A stretch of DNA of 64,000 nucleotides from contig JAFUEP010000024.1 in NCBI GenBank assembly GCA_017470345.1, forward strand, positions 124,001-188,000, written 5' to 3'. The translations under genes and the position numbers were made by a program. Shown here piece after piece: positions 8,836 to 17,317 of this stretch; the stretch's first letter is position 1, and every line of letters begins with the position of its first letter. The DNA is from Prevotella sp. (GTDB taxonomy: Bacteria > Bacteroidota > Bacteroidia > Bacteroidales > Bacteroidaceae). Below the pieces are notes generated by a model that worked only from the letters and a program-made list of their open reading frames with translations, was not told the origin of the DNA and made no database searches.

Positions 8836-8902
8836 AAAAATCGTTCGTCTTCGAGCAAAAATGTTACAACGAAACAATTTTTGCCCGCGACGAACGATTT
8901 TT
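8836..8902. promoter_or_regulatory. Palindromic operator candidate upstream of fructan susC
   Basis: AAAAATCGTTCGTC (8836-8849) and GACGAACGATTTTT (8889-8902) are perfectly complementary. An inner pair GCAAAAAT (8855-8862) and ATTTTTGC (8877-8884) is complementary as well. The outer half-site AAAAATCGTTC recurs in the palindrome upstream of the second fructan transcription unit (17174-17219), which makes it a good candidate binding site for the AraC-type sensor. Confidence 0.65.
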
Positions 8903-8927
8903 TTACTGCCAACGCCCCGATTTCCAC

Positions 8928-8935
8928 TACCTTTG
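8928..8935 (+). promoter_or_regulatory. -7 box of the fructan susC promoter
   Basis: TACCTTTG matches TAnnTTTG, 26 nt after the operator palindrome and 40 nt before the start codon. No good TTTG lies at -33, which is consistent with a promoter that depends on an activator. Confidence 0.65.
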
Positions 8936-8975
8936 CGGCAGATTTTTTAATTATCATTACTAACCGCAAAGATTT

Positions 8976-11900
8976 ATGGAAAAAGCAAAGAGAATCTTTC
9001 TGAGCCTCGTGCTCATGTTTGCCGCTACTGCTATGTACGCGCAGACGGAGATTACGGGCACCGTCCTCGACGAGTTCGGCGAGGGAGTCATCGGTGCCAC
9101 GGTAAAGGAAAAAGGGACCTCAAACGGTTCTGTGACCGATTTCGACGGAAACTTCAAGCTGAAAGTTGCACCGGGGACGATGCTCGTCATCACCTACATC
9201 GGCTACGATGCCGTCGAGATGCCTGCCGCCACCGGCATGAAAGTTCAACTGAAAGAGAACGCTTCGGAACTGGCCGAGGTGGTCGTCACCGGTTACCAGA
9301 CGCAGCGCAAGGCCGACCTGACGGGTTCGGTGGCCGTCGTGAAGACCGACGAGCTGAAGACCTCCAGCGACACCGACCCCATGCGCGCGCTGCAGGGTAA
9401 GGTGCCGGGCATGACCATCACGAGCAACGGCTCGCCCGTTGGCGCCGGCACGGTGCGCATCCGTGGCGGTGGCTCGTTCAACTCGTCGCAGGACCCCCTC
9501 TTTATTATTGACGGCGTGCCGACGACGACCAACCTGAACACGCTGAACATGAACGACATCGAGTCGATGCAGGTGCTGAAGGACGCCGCCTCGGCTTCTA
9601 TCTACGGTTCGCGCGCTGCTAACGGTGTCATCATCATCACCACCCGCTCGGGCAAGAAGGGCGACAAGGTGAAGGTGGACTTCTCGGCCAACCTGACCGC
9701 CCAGTTCTACAACTCGCAGTCGATGATGAAGCTGGCCAACACCGCCGAGTATGCCACCGCCATGGCACAGGCTGCCATGAACGACGGTCTGGACCCCGTG
9801 GCCTACGCCTCGAACTACGGACTGAACCTCAATGCCTCGGCCGGTACGCCCATCCAGGCCTACGACCCCGCCACAGGCGCAATGCGCCAGTTCACGGTCA
9901 ACGGCCTCTATGACGGCTACATGAACTCGAAGCACACCATGCGCTTCAGCGACACCGACTGGCTGGACGAGATCTCGCGCACGGGCTTCTCGCAAAACTA
10001 CGACCTGTCGCTGTCGAACGCCACCGACCGCTCGTCGGCGCTGTTCTCCTTCGGCTATAAGAAGAACAACGGTATCCTGAAGTACACCGACTTCGAGAGC
10101 TTCTCGGGCCGCATCAACACCTCGTACAAGGTGAACAAGATTGTCACCGTCGGCGAGAATGCCACCATCACCTACTCAGACCAGGTGGACTGCCAGCCGC
10201 TGGAGAACGCCCTGAAGATGGCCCCCACGCTGCCCGTCTATGAAGAGGACGGCACGACCTTCTCGGGTCCCGTGGGCGGCATGAGCGACCGTCAGAATCC
10301 CCTGCGCGAGCTCTATCACAACCGCGACAACCGCCTGAAGATGTGGCGCATATTCGGCAATGCCTACGTCAACCTGCAGCCCGTCAAGGGTCTGACGCTG
10401 CGCTCCAACTTCGGTCTCGACTACTGGTCGGAGTTCATCCATAGCGTCACCTACACCTGGCACTCGGACGTGGTGAACAACTCGACGCCGTCGTCAAACC
10501 TCGGTGCGAAGAACTCAGTCAAGTGGACATGGTCGAACACCGCCAACTATAACTTCACCCTTGCTGCCGACCACAACTTCATCGTCCTGGCCGGTATGGA
10601 GCTCCACCGCGACGTCGAGGAGCGCTCCAATGCCTACGCCCAGATGTACGCCCTGGAGAACTACGACTATATGTGGCCCGACGCCGCCACGGGCACACAG
10701 CGTGCCGGCGGTATCCGCGAGGGCTACAACCTCGTGTCGTTCTTCGGCAAGCTCGACTATAACTGGAAGGACCTGGTGCTCGCCTCGTTCACCATCCGTC
10801 GCGACGGCAGCTCGCGCTTCGGCGAGAACAACCGCTACGGTACGTTCCCTGCCTTCACCCTTGGCTATCGTCTCTCAGAGAATCTCCATCAGGACTGGAT
10901 CAACGACCTGAAGCTGCGTGCATCGTGGGGTGAGACCGGTAACCAGGCCATCTCCAACTACGCCCGCTACGGACTCTACGCCGCTACGTATGGTGGCGGC
11001 CGCAACGAGTCGACGGCCTACGACCTGGCCCTGCAGGGCAGCGGCATCTATCCCTCGGGCTTCCGTGCCACGCAGTCGCAGAACAACAACCTGAAGTGGG
11101 AGACCACAGAGCAGTACAACCTCGGTCTCGACTTCACCCTCTTCGGCAGCTCCGTCTACGGCACCGTCGATGCCTATATCAAGAATGTGAAGGACATGCT
11201 CATCAATCCCGCCTACCTCGGCTCAATGGGTGAGGGCGGCGCCTCGTGGCTCAACGGTCCGAGCCTGCGCAACTGGGGTATGGAGTTTGCCCTGGGATAT
11301 CGCCACACCACGGAGTACGGCCTGCGCTACAACGTCAACGGCAACCTCGACTTCTTCCGCCAGCGCGTCACTTACCTGCCTGAGACAACCACCGGTTCCT
11401 ACGTCCACACGGCCAAAGAGAACCTCGTGGAGTCGAAGAAGCCCTACGGCTCAATCGTCGGCTACGTCGTCGACGGACTCTTCCAGAACCGCGAGGAGGT
11501 CATCGCCAGCGGTCAGGAGAACGCCCGCGTGGGTGGCCTGAAGTATGCCGACCTCGACGGCAACGGCCTCATCAACGAGCAGGACCAGACCTGGATCTTC
11601 AACCCCGTGCCCAACTTCTCGTGGGGTCTCAATGTCGAGCTCGCCTACAAGGACTTCGACTTCTCGATGTTCTGGCAGGGCGTCGCCGGACAGGATGTCT
11701 ACAACGACCAGAAGTTCCAGACCGACTTCTACTCCATCACCGACGCCGGCTCGAACAAGGGCAACCGCATGCTCGACGCCTGGACAACGGCCAACACCGG
11801 CAGCGATATTCCCGCACTGACCACCAACAACGTCGGCAACGAGGGACGCGCCTCGACCTACTTCGTCGAGAACGGCTCCTACGCCAAGCTTCGCCAGGTG

Positions 11901-12089
11901 CAGCTGGGCTACAACATTCCCGAGCGTCTGCTCAAACCCATCAAGATGACCAGCGCCCGCGTCTATCTCTCGGCTCACAACCTGCTGACGCTGAAGTCCT
12001 CATCGCTCACCTGCTCTGACCCTGAGAACCCCCGCTGGATGTATCCTAACAGCACGTCAGTCTCGTTCGGCATTCAGACTTCGTTTTAA
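8976..12089 (+). CDS. susC: SusC-like TonB-dependent outer-membrane transporter (fructan locus)
   Basis: A 1037-residue protein with a signal peptide ending at MYAQ, a carboxypeptidase-regulatory-like domain (TEITGTVLDEFGEGVIGATV, residues about 24-100), then a plug starting at the TonB-box-like ELAEVVVTGYQ. The plug includes the SusC signature GTVRIRGGGSF and DPLFIIDGVPT, and a beta-barrel reaches the terminal FGIQTSF. Together with the SusD lipoprotein it should bind and import fructo-oligosaccharides across the outer membrane using TonB energy. Substrate assignment rests on the two GH32 enzymes and the fructokinase encoded downstream. The start at 8976 gives a proper signal peptide. Confidence 0.93.
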   Translation: MEKAKRIFLSLVLMFAATAMYAQTEITGTVLDEFGEGVIGATVKEKGTSNGSVTDFDGNFKLKVAPGTMLVITYIGYDAVEMPAATGMKVQLKENASELAEVVVTGYQTQRKADLTGSVAVVKTDELKTSSDTDPMRALQGKVPGMTITSNGSPVGAGTVRIRGGGSFNSSQDPLFIIDGVPTTTNLNTLNMNDIESMQVLKDAASASIYGSRAANGVIIITTRSGKKGDKVKVDFSANLTAQFYNSQSMMKLANTAEYATAMAQAAMNDGLDPVAYASNYGLNLNASAGTPIQAYDPATGAMRQFTVNGLYDGYMNSKHTMRFSDTDWLDEISRTGFSQNYDLSLSNATDRSSALFSFGYKKNNGILKYTDFESFSGRINTSYKVNKIVTVGENATITYSDQVDCQPLENALKMAPTLPVYEEDGTTFSGPVGGMSDRQNPLRELYHNRDNRLKMWRIFGNAYVNLQPVKGLTLRSNFGLDYWSEFIHSVTYTWHSDVVNNSTPSSNLGAKNSVKWTWSNTANYNFTLAADHNFIVLAGMELHRDVEERSNAYAQMYALENYDYMWPDAATGTQRAGGIREGYNLVSFFGKLDYNWKDLVLASFTIRRDGSSRFGENNRYGTFPAFTLGYRLSENLHQDWINDLKLRASWGETGNQAISNYARYGLYAATYGGGRNESTAYDLALQGSGIYPSGFRATQSQNNNLKWETTEQYNLGLDFTLFGSSVYGTVDAYIKNVKDMLINPAYLGSMGEGGASWLNGPSLRNWGMEFALGYRHTTEYGLRYNVNGNLDFFRQRVTYLPETTTGSYVHTAKENLVESKKPYGSIVGYVVDGLFQNREEVIASGQENARVGGLKYADLDGNGLINEQDQTWIFNPVPNFSWGLNVELAYKDFDFSMFWQGVAGQDVYNDQKFQTDFYSITDAGSNKGNRMLDAWTTANTGSDIPALTTNNVGNEGRASTYFVENGSYAKLRQVQLGYNIPERLLKPIKMTSARVYLSAHNLLTLKSSSLTCSDPENPRWMYPNSTSVSFGIQTSF

Positions 12090-12113
12090 TTGAAGATTGA
12101 AGATTGAAGATTT
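12090..12113 (+). repeat. Heptad tract between susC and susD
   Basis: ATTGAAG is repeated three times in the gap immediately after the susC stop codon. A single-arm tract of the same class as the foldback elements. Confidence 0.8.
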
Positions 12114-12140
12114 AATGTTAAACATCGAAAAGAAACAATT

Positions 12141-13895
12141 ATGATTACCAAGATAAACAAAATCATCTGTGCTGGCCTCGCAGGCTTCGCTTTCAGCGCA
12201 GCGTTGGTAAGCTGCAACGACTTCATCGACGTCACCCCACAGGGCGTCATCAGCGAGGACCTCGCCATGAGCCAGCCTAACGAGATGGTCACCTCGGCCT
12301 ATGCCAAGCTGGGCGACGACTGGTACACCTATCCGTTCAACCTCTGGCCCTACGGCGACGTCTCCAGCGACGATGCCATGAAGGGCGGCTCGGGCACCAC
12401 CGACACGAACTATCATCCCGTCGAGGTGTGGTCGACGCTGACCGCCTCCACGCCCGACCACATGGACGAGCAGTGGTATCACTTCTACTGCAGCATCTCG
12501 CGCTGCAACCGCGCCCTGGTGTCGCTCGCCCAGTATGGCAACGAGAAGCTGGGCGAGGAGACCACCAAGATCCGCGAGGGCGAGGTGCGCTTCCTGCGTG
12601 CCCACTTCTACTTCAAGCTCGTGCAGATGTGGTATCAGGTGCCCTGGGTCGACGAAGAGGTCTACAAGAATCACACCGAGGAGCAGACGCCCAACAACCA
12701 GTTCACCCACCAGGAGCTGATGGAGAAGATCATCGCCGACTTCAAGGCTGCCTACGATGTGCTGCCCGTCAGCCAAAGCGAGGGCGGACGCGCCAACAAG
12801 ATTGCCGCCGCAGCCTATCTGGCCAAGTGCTATCTGACGCTGGCCTGGGGCGACGGCTACGAGGCCAACACCGGCGTGAGCCACATCAACCAGCAGTATA
12901 TGCAGGAGGTGCTGAAGTACACCGAGATTGTCAAGAACTCCAGCTATGGCTACCTTGAGGACTTCGGCGACATCTTCCTGCCCGAGTACAAGAACTCGAA
13001 GGAGAGCATCTTCGCCGTGCAGCACTCTGACTATCAGGACGACAACACCCTCTACGGACGTGCCAACTGGTCGAACATGCTGAACGGTTGCTGGGGCATC
13101 TGGTCGTGCGGATGGGACTTCCACAAGCCCACGCAGAACCTCGTCAACGCCTTCAAGACCCGCGACGGACTGCCCATGTTCAACGACTACAACGACCAGA
13201 TCAGCTATCCCGTCAACGGAGTGCCGACGGCACAGAAGTGGGATCCCCGCCTGTTCCACACCGTGGGCATGCCAACCTTCCCCTACAAGTATGAGGTGGA
13301 GTACACCATGACCAAGGACAACTCGCGCACACCGAACACCTACGGCTACTATGCCTCGCTGAAGGAGGTGCCGCAGCGCTCCAAGGGCGAGACCTTCGAC
13401 AACCCCTGGCAGGCCTTTGCCATGAACGACTACGTGCTGCGCTACACCGACGTCATGCTCATGCGTGCCGAGGCACTCATTGAGACCGGACAGCTCGAGG
13501 AGGCCCGCCAGATCATCAACGACATCCGCCAGCGCGCCAAGAACAGCGTGGCCAAGCACATCCAGTATGCTGCCGACCAGTGCGACATCGCCCTCTATCC
13601 GCAGAGCTACTTCCAGAGCAAGGAGCAGGCCCGCCAGTGCCTGCAGTGGGAGCGCCGGCTGGAGATGGCCATGGAGAACGGCCGCTACTTCGACCTGCGC
13701 CGCTGGGGCATCGCCTCACAGACGCTGAACAAGTTCTTTGAGACGGAGCAGAACGTCAGCTACGACGGCCAGACCTACGCCCAGTACTACCGCGACGCTC
13801 ACTACACGCCCGCCAAGAACGAGTACTTCCCCCTGCCTTACATCCAGCTCTACTACGTGCCCGGACTGTACACCCAGAACAAGGGATACAACTAA
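12141..13895 (+). CDS. susD: SusD-like surface glycan-binding lipoprotein (fructan locus)
   Basis: A 584-residue protein with a lipobox (FSAALVSC at Cys26) followed by NDFIDVTPQG, the usual start of mature SusD proteins. The helical TPR-like RagB/SusD fold is indicated by EGEVRFLRAHFYFKLVQMW and by the C-terminal block ARQCLQWERRLEMAMENGRY with FDLRRWG. SusD proteins cap the SusC barrel and capture oligosaccharide at the cell surface. It starts 51 bp after susC and is followed by the DUF4960-like gene, so all belong to one operon. Confidence 0.93.
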   Translation: MITKINKIICAGLAGFAFSAALVSCNDFIDVTPQGVISEDLAMSQPNEMVTSAYAKLGDDWYTYPFNLWPYGDVSSDDAMKGGSGTTDTNYHPVEVWSTLTASTPDHMDEQWYHFYCSISRCNRALVSLAQYGNEKLGEETTKIREGEVRFLRAHFYFKLVQMWYQVPWVDEEVYKNHTEEQTPNNQFTHQELMEKIIADFKAAYDVLPVSQSEGGRANKIAAAAYLAKCYLTLAWGDGYEANTGVSHINQQYMQEVLKYTEIVKNSSYGYLEDFGDIFLPEYKNSKESIFAVQHSDYQDDNTLYGRANWSNMLNGCWGIWSCGWDFHKPTQNLVNAFKTRDGLPMFNDYNDQISYPVNGVPTAQKWDPRLFHTVGMPTFPYKYEVEYTMTKDNSRTPNTYGYYASLKEVPQRSKGETFDNPWQAFAMNDYVLRYTDVMLMRAEALIETGQLEEARQIINDIRQRAKNSVAKHIQYAADQCDIALYPQSYFQSKEQARQCLQWERRLEMAMENGRYFDLRRWGIASQTLNKFFETEQNVSYDGQTYAQYYRDAHYTPAKNEYFPLPYIQLYYVPGLYTQNKGYN

Positions 13896-13896
13896 T

Positions 13897-13932
13897 GGGA
13901 GCCCCCTCCCAGGCCCTCCCCGAGGGGAGGGA
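13897..13932. repeat. GC-rich palindrome (CCCTCC/GGAGGG family) after susD
   Basis: CCCTCCC...CCCTCCCCGAGGGGAGGG folds into a hairpin in the 82-bp gap before the next gene. Related palindromes lie inside coding sequence at 14021 and 31101. Confidence 0.75.
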
Positions 13933-13977
13933 ACAAATAGACAAGTCAATAAGAAAACCCAAAACAGAAAAAGCAAG

Positions 13978-15504
13978 ATGAAAAAGAATATCATAAAATT
14001 TGCAGTCTATTTTCTTACTGCTCTCCCCCTCGGGGGAGTTGGTGGGGGGCTACTTGCTTCCTGCCAGGACAAGGACTACGAACAGGAGGCCATGAAGCTG
14101 CAGGCCCCCGACGCCGGACAGATCACCGGACAGCTCGAGGGTGACGACTACGTCATCAGCTGGCCTGCCCAGACGGCCCAGATGCAAGTGACCATCTACC
14201 GCAACGGCACGCTCTCAGCCTCTGAGATCGTCAGCGGCACCAGCTACACCCAGAAGGACGTTCCCACGAACGTGCCCTTCGAGTATGTCTTCAAGCTCAC
14301 CGACGGCCAGAACTTCTCCACCGGCGTCGTCAAGCAGTACACCCGCGAGGGTGCCACGAGCATCAGCGGCGTGCAGATGTCGCAGATTGACAAGGCCGGC
14401 GGCTACGACGCCCTCATCGAGTGGAACCGTGCTGCCGATGCTACCAGCATCCTGTTCACTGCCACCAATGGCAAGGATGTCATCAACCAGACGCTGGCCG
14501 GCACTTCCACCTCTTATACTATTAATGATGTGGAGACGGGCGACACGTGGAACGTCACCCTCGTAGCCAAGAACGACAAGGGCACCTCGCTCGCTACGAC
14601 TTCTTCGCTGCGCATCGGTAAGACCGCCATCGGCTTCCTCAGCGTCTATGCTACGCCCGAACAGCTTGTGGCCGACGGCGACGACGACGAGGCCTCGGCA
14701 TGGCTCTGGCTGCATGAGACTTATCCTACAGCACAGTATGTCTACTTCGGCGACGTCAAGTCGGCCGACGACGTGGAGCCCTTCCGCGTGCTCTTCTGGA
14801 TGCGCGACCTCGAGGGCGTCGGCGAGGCCGAGGTCTTCGCCATCCCCGAGGTAGTCCAGGCCGCCACGCCCATCATCCGCCAGTGGTATGCCGAAGGCGG
14901 CTCGATGCTCCTCTGGAGCCACGCCACCACCTATGCCGGTCATCTGGGACGCATCAACCTTGACGACATGAAGAACAACGACCGCGCCATCGGCACCGGC
15001 GTGGGAGGCATCAACAACGACGTCTGGAAGATGGCTGTGCAGCTGAATCCCGGCGGACGCTTCTCGAAGGACCACTCCACGCACCCCATCTACAAGGGCC
15101 TGGAGGTCGAGTCGACCGACCGCACGAAGCTCATCGCCTTCAAGGGCCCGGGCTGGACTGAGGACCACAACTGCCTGTTCTTCAACCTGCCCTCGCTCTA
15201 CACCGGCATCGGCAACCAGGAGGAGGCCTGCTACACGCAGCTCACCCAGACCTACGGCATCTATCCCCTCGGCACGTGGGACAGCCAGATCGACTGGGTC
15301 AGCCAGATGAACGTCTGGGAGGCCCAGCAGGGCAACACCGAGTTCAAGGGCACACTGCTCTGTATCGGTAACGGCGGCTGCGAGTTCTCGATGAAGAACC
15401 CCGACGGCACGCCCGACAAGAGCGCTCACCCGAAGAACAACATCTATCAGGATAACGTGCTCACGCTGGCCAAGAACTCACTTGAATACCTGAAGACCCG
15501 ATAA
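13978..15504 (+). CDS. DUF4960-like surface lipoprotein of fructan locus (SusE/F position)
   Basis: A 508-residue lipoprotein. The start at 13978 is chosen for the signal peptide (MKKNIIKFAVYFLTAL..LLASC); the longer frame is a shadow of susD. After Cys the acidic QDKDYEQE suggests surface export. Residues about 40-210 look like fibronectin/Ig-type beta domains (VPFEYVFKLTDGQNFSTGVV). From about residue 215 a globular domain resembling DUF4960 begins (KTAIGFLSVYATPEQLV, YAEGGSMLLWSHATTYAG). That family occupies the SusE/SusF position in Bacteroides fructan loci, where it is thought to bind fructan. The hydrophobic core of the signal peptide is partly encoded by a GC-rich palindrome. Confidence 0.75.
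   Translation: MKKNIIKFAVYFLTALPLGGVGGGLLASCQDKDYEQEAMKLQAPDAGQITGQLEGDDYVISWPAQTAQMQVTIYRNGTLSASEIVSGTSYTQKDVPTNVPFEYVFKLTDGQNFSTGVVKQYTREGATSISGVQMSQIDKAGGYDALIEWNRAADATSILFTATNGKDVINQTLAGTSTSYTINDVETGDTWNVTLVAKNDKGTSLATTSSLRIGKTAIGFLSVYATPEQLVADGDDDEASAWLWLHETYPTAQYVYFGDVKSADDVEPFRVLFWMRDLEGVGEAEVFAIPEVVQAATPIIRQWYAEGGSMLLWSHATTYAGHLGRINLDDMKNNDRAIGTGVGGINNDVWKMAVQLNPGGRFSKDHSTHPIYKGLEVESTDRTKLIAFKGPGWTEDHNCLFFNLPSLYTGIGNQEEACYTQLTQTYGIYPLGTWDSQIDWVSQMNVWEAQQGNTEFKGTLLCIGNGGCEFSMKNPDGTPDKSAHPKNNIYQDNVLTLAKNSLEYLKTR
14021..14052. repeat. GC-rich palindrome inside the DUF4960 gene signal peptide
   Basis: CTCCCCCTCGGGGGAG is a hairpin followed by TTGGTGGGGGG. It encodes LPLGGVGGG of the signal peptide. 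The same family occurs 90 bp upstream in noncoding DNA. Confidence 0.75.
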
Positions 15505-15507
15505 GCG

Positions 15508-17040
15508 ATGATGATCAACAATCGTTCCATACTACGCCTGGTGGCAGCCGTCATGATGACGGCTGTCATCGCCGGCTGTGGCGGCGACGACAACAACGGT
15601 CAGGACTACAATCCGCTGATCGACGATCCACAGCCCGAGCAGCCCAGCAGTGAGGAGCCGGCCACGTCGGCTGGCTACGACGAGCACTACCGGCCCCAAA
15701 TCCACTACACGCCGGCCAAGAACTGGGTGAACGACCCCAACGGCATGGTCTATGTCGACGGCACGTATCACCTCTTCTATCAGTATAACCCGCAGGGCAA
15801 CGACTGGGGCAACATGTCGTGGGGACACGCCACGTCAACCGACCTGCTACACTGGAAGGAGCAGCCCGTAGCCCTGACGCGCGACGAGCTTGGCGACATC
15901 TTCAGCGGCTCGTGCGTCGTCGACCGTGACAATACCGCCGGCTTCGGTGCTGGCAGCATGGTGGCCATCTACACCTCGGCCAGCGGCGTGCAGCAGCAGT
16001 CTGTGGCCTATAGCACCGACGGCGGCAAGAACTTCACCCGCTATGCCAGCAACCCCGTCATCAAGAACGACGACGACAACCTGCGCGACCCGAAGGTGTT
16101 CTGGCATGCCGACAGCCGTCAGTGGATCATGGTCCTGGCCAAGGGCTGGAAGATGGGCGTGGAGTTCTATGGCTCCACCGACCTGAAGTCGTGGCGCCAC
16201 CTCAGCACTTTCGTCGTGCCCCTGACCGGACGCCCCTCGCTGCAGTGGGAGTGCCCTGACCTCATCCAGATGGGCGACAAGTGGGTGCTGCTGGTCAGCG
16301 TCAACCCCGGCGGACCGATCCTTGGTTCGGGCATGATGTATTTCCCCGGACAGTTCGACGGCACCACTTTCACGGCCGACGAGCGCGACTACCCGCTATG
16401 GCTCGACTACGGCATGGACAACTATGCCGGCGTGACGTGGAGCAACACGGCCGACCGCCGCATCATGATCGGCTGGATGAACAACTGGCAGTATGCCGGC
16501 AACGTGCCCTGCTCGCCCTGGCGCTCGGCCATGACCCTGCCGCGCGAGCTGAAGCTGACCACCTATAACGGACAGCTGCTCCTGGCCTCGACCGTGGTGA
16601 AGGAAATTGACAACATTGCAACGTCGTGGGCCCCTGCCACCGAAGGACAGTTCGATGCCCAGGATGCCTACCAGCTGCGCCTGACCGTTGGGCTCGACAA
16701 GAACACGACCATCACGCTGGGCAACGAGGCCGGCGAGAAGTTTGTCGTCGACGTGAACGCCACGGCACGCACACTGACCGCCCACCGCACGTCGGCAACG
16801 GGCCAGACGTCGTTCAACGGCACCTTCTCGATCCCGTCCATGCAGGCCCCGCTCTGTGTCGAGGGCGACAAGGTGACGCTCGACTTCTTCGTCGACCAGT
16901 CGTCGGTGGAACTCTTTACGGCTGAAGGCACCATGTCGATGACCAACCTGGTGTTCCCGCAGACCATCTACGACCGTCTCTCGGCGTCGGGTGCTGCCTT
17001 CGAGGCCCAGGTGCGGAGACTGAAGAGCATCTGGAAATAG
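15508..17040 (+). CDS. GH32 surface lipoprotein, fructan hydrolase (levanase/inulinase type)
   Basis: A 510-residue lipoprotein (VIAGC, Cys24, then GGDDNN). It is a family GH32 five-bladed beta-propeller: the nucleophile is Asp76 in WVNDPNG, the transition-state stabiliser Asp194 in RDPKVFW, and the acid/base Glu248 in WECPDL. A C-terminal beta-sandwich includes VTLDFFVDQSSVELFTAEG. Lipidation and acidic residues after the Cys suggest it sits on the cell surface, as the endo-acting levanase of B. thetaiotaomicron does, so it may cut fructan before import. Linkage preference cannot be read from sequence. It begins 3 bp after the DUF4960 stop codon and is probably translationally coupled. Confidence 0.93.
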   Translation: MMINNRSILRLVAAVMMTAVIAGCGGDDNNGQDYNPLIDDPQPEQPSSEEPATSAGYDEHYRPQIHYTPAKNWVNDPNGMVYVDGTYHLFYQYNPQGNDWGNMSWGHATSTDLLHWKEQPVALTRDELGDIFSGSCVVDRDNTAGFGAGSMVAIYTSASGVQQQSVAYSTDGGKNFTRYASNPVIKNDDDNLRDPKVFWHADSRQWIMVLAKGWKMGVEFYGSTDLKSWRHLSTFVVPLTGRPSLQWECPDLIQMGDKWVLLVSVNPGGPILGSGMMYFPGQFDGTTFTADERDYPLWLDYGMDNYAGVTWSNTADRRIMIGWMNNWQYAGNVPCSPWRSAMTLPRELKLTTYNGQLLLASTVVKEIDNIATSWAPATEGQFDAQDAYQLRLTVGLDKNTTITLGNEAGEKFVVDVNATARTLTAHRTSATGQTSFNGTFSIPSMQAPLCVEGDKVTLDFFVDQSSVELFTAEGTMSMTNLVFPQTIYDRLSASGAAFEAQVRRLKSIWK

Positions 17041-17135
17041 TTCGGTCCGGCGACAGCCAAGCTGTTGATGAAGCTCATTCGCCGACGCAGGATGATCGTT
17101 CTGCGACGCAGAATAATATTTCGCCGACGATGAAC

Positions 17136-17160
17136 ATTATTTCAGCGCCGCTGAAATAAT
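17136..17160 (+). terminator. Hairpin after the surface GH32 gene
   Basis: ATTATTTCAGC and GCTGAAATAAT form a perfect 11-bp stem around GCC, about 95 nt after the stop. It has no T-run and could equally be another regulatory palindrome. Confidence 0.45.
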
Positions 17161-17173
17161 TATCAGGACTGAG

Positions 17174-17219
17174 AAAAATCGTTCATTGTACCGAAATTAT
17201 GGTACAATGAACGTTTTTT
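17174..17219. promoter_or_regulatory. Palindromic operator candidate upstream of the second fructan unit
   Basis: AAAAATCGTTCATTGTACC (17174-17192) pairs with 17201-17219 with one mismatch around an 8-nt loop. The half-site AAAAATCGTTC is identical to that upstream of susC. It lies 46 nt before the -7 box. Confidence 0.65.
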
Positions 17220-17242
17220 ATTAGATTATGTATCATTTTTTA

Positions 17243-17273
17243 TTGCATAAAAAGGAAGAAAAACGTAATTTTG
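17243..17273 (+). promoter_or_regulatory. Promoter of GH32-transporter-fructokinase unit
   Basis: TAATTTTG (17266-17273) matches the -7 consensus. TTGC at 17243-17246 stands in the -33 position with a 19-nt spacer, a weak match. The start codon is 44 nt downstream. Confidence 0.6.
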
Positions 17274-17317
17274 CGGCAGAAATCCATTAACGAATAACTA
17301 AAAACCGAACATCAGGA

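Noticed and set aside
12057-13559. 500-codon minus-strand frame opposite SusD
   Set aside because: Shadow frame caused by the codon bias of SusD; the translation is rich in Val, Leu, Gly and His with no domain.
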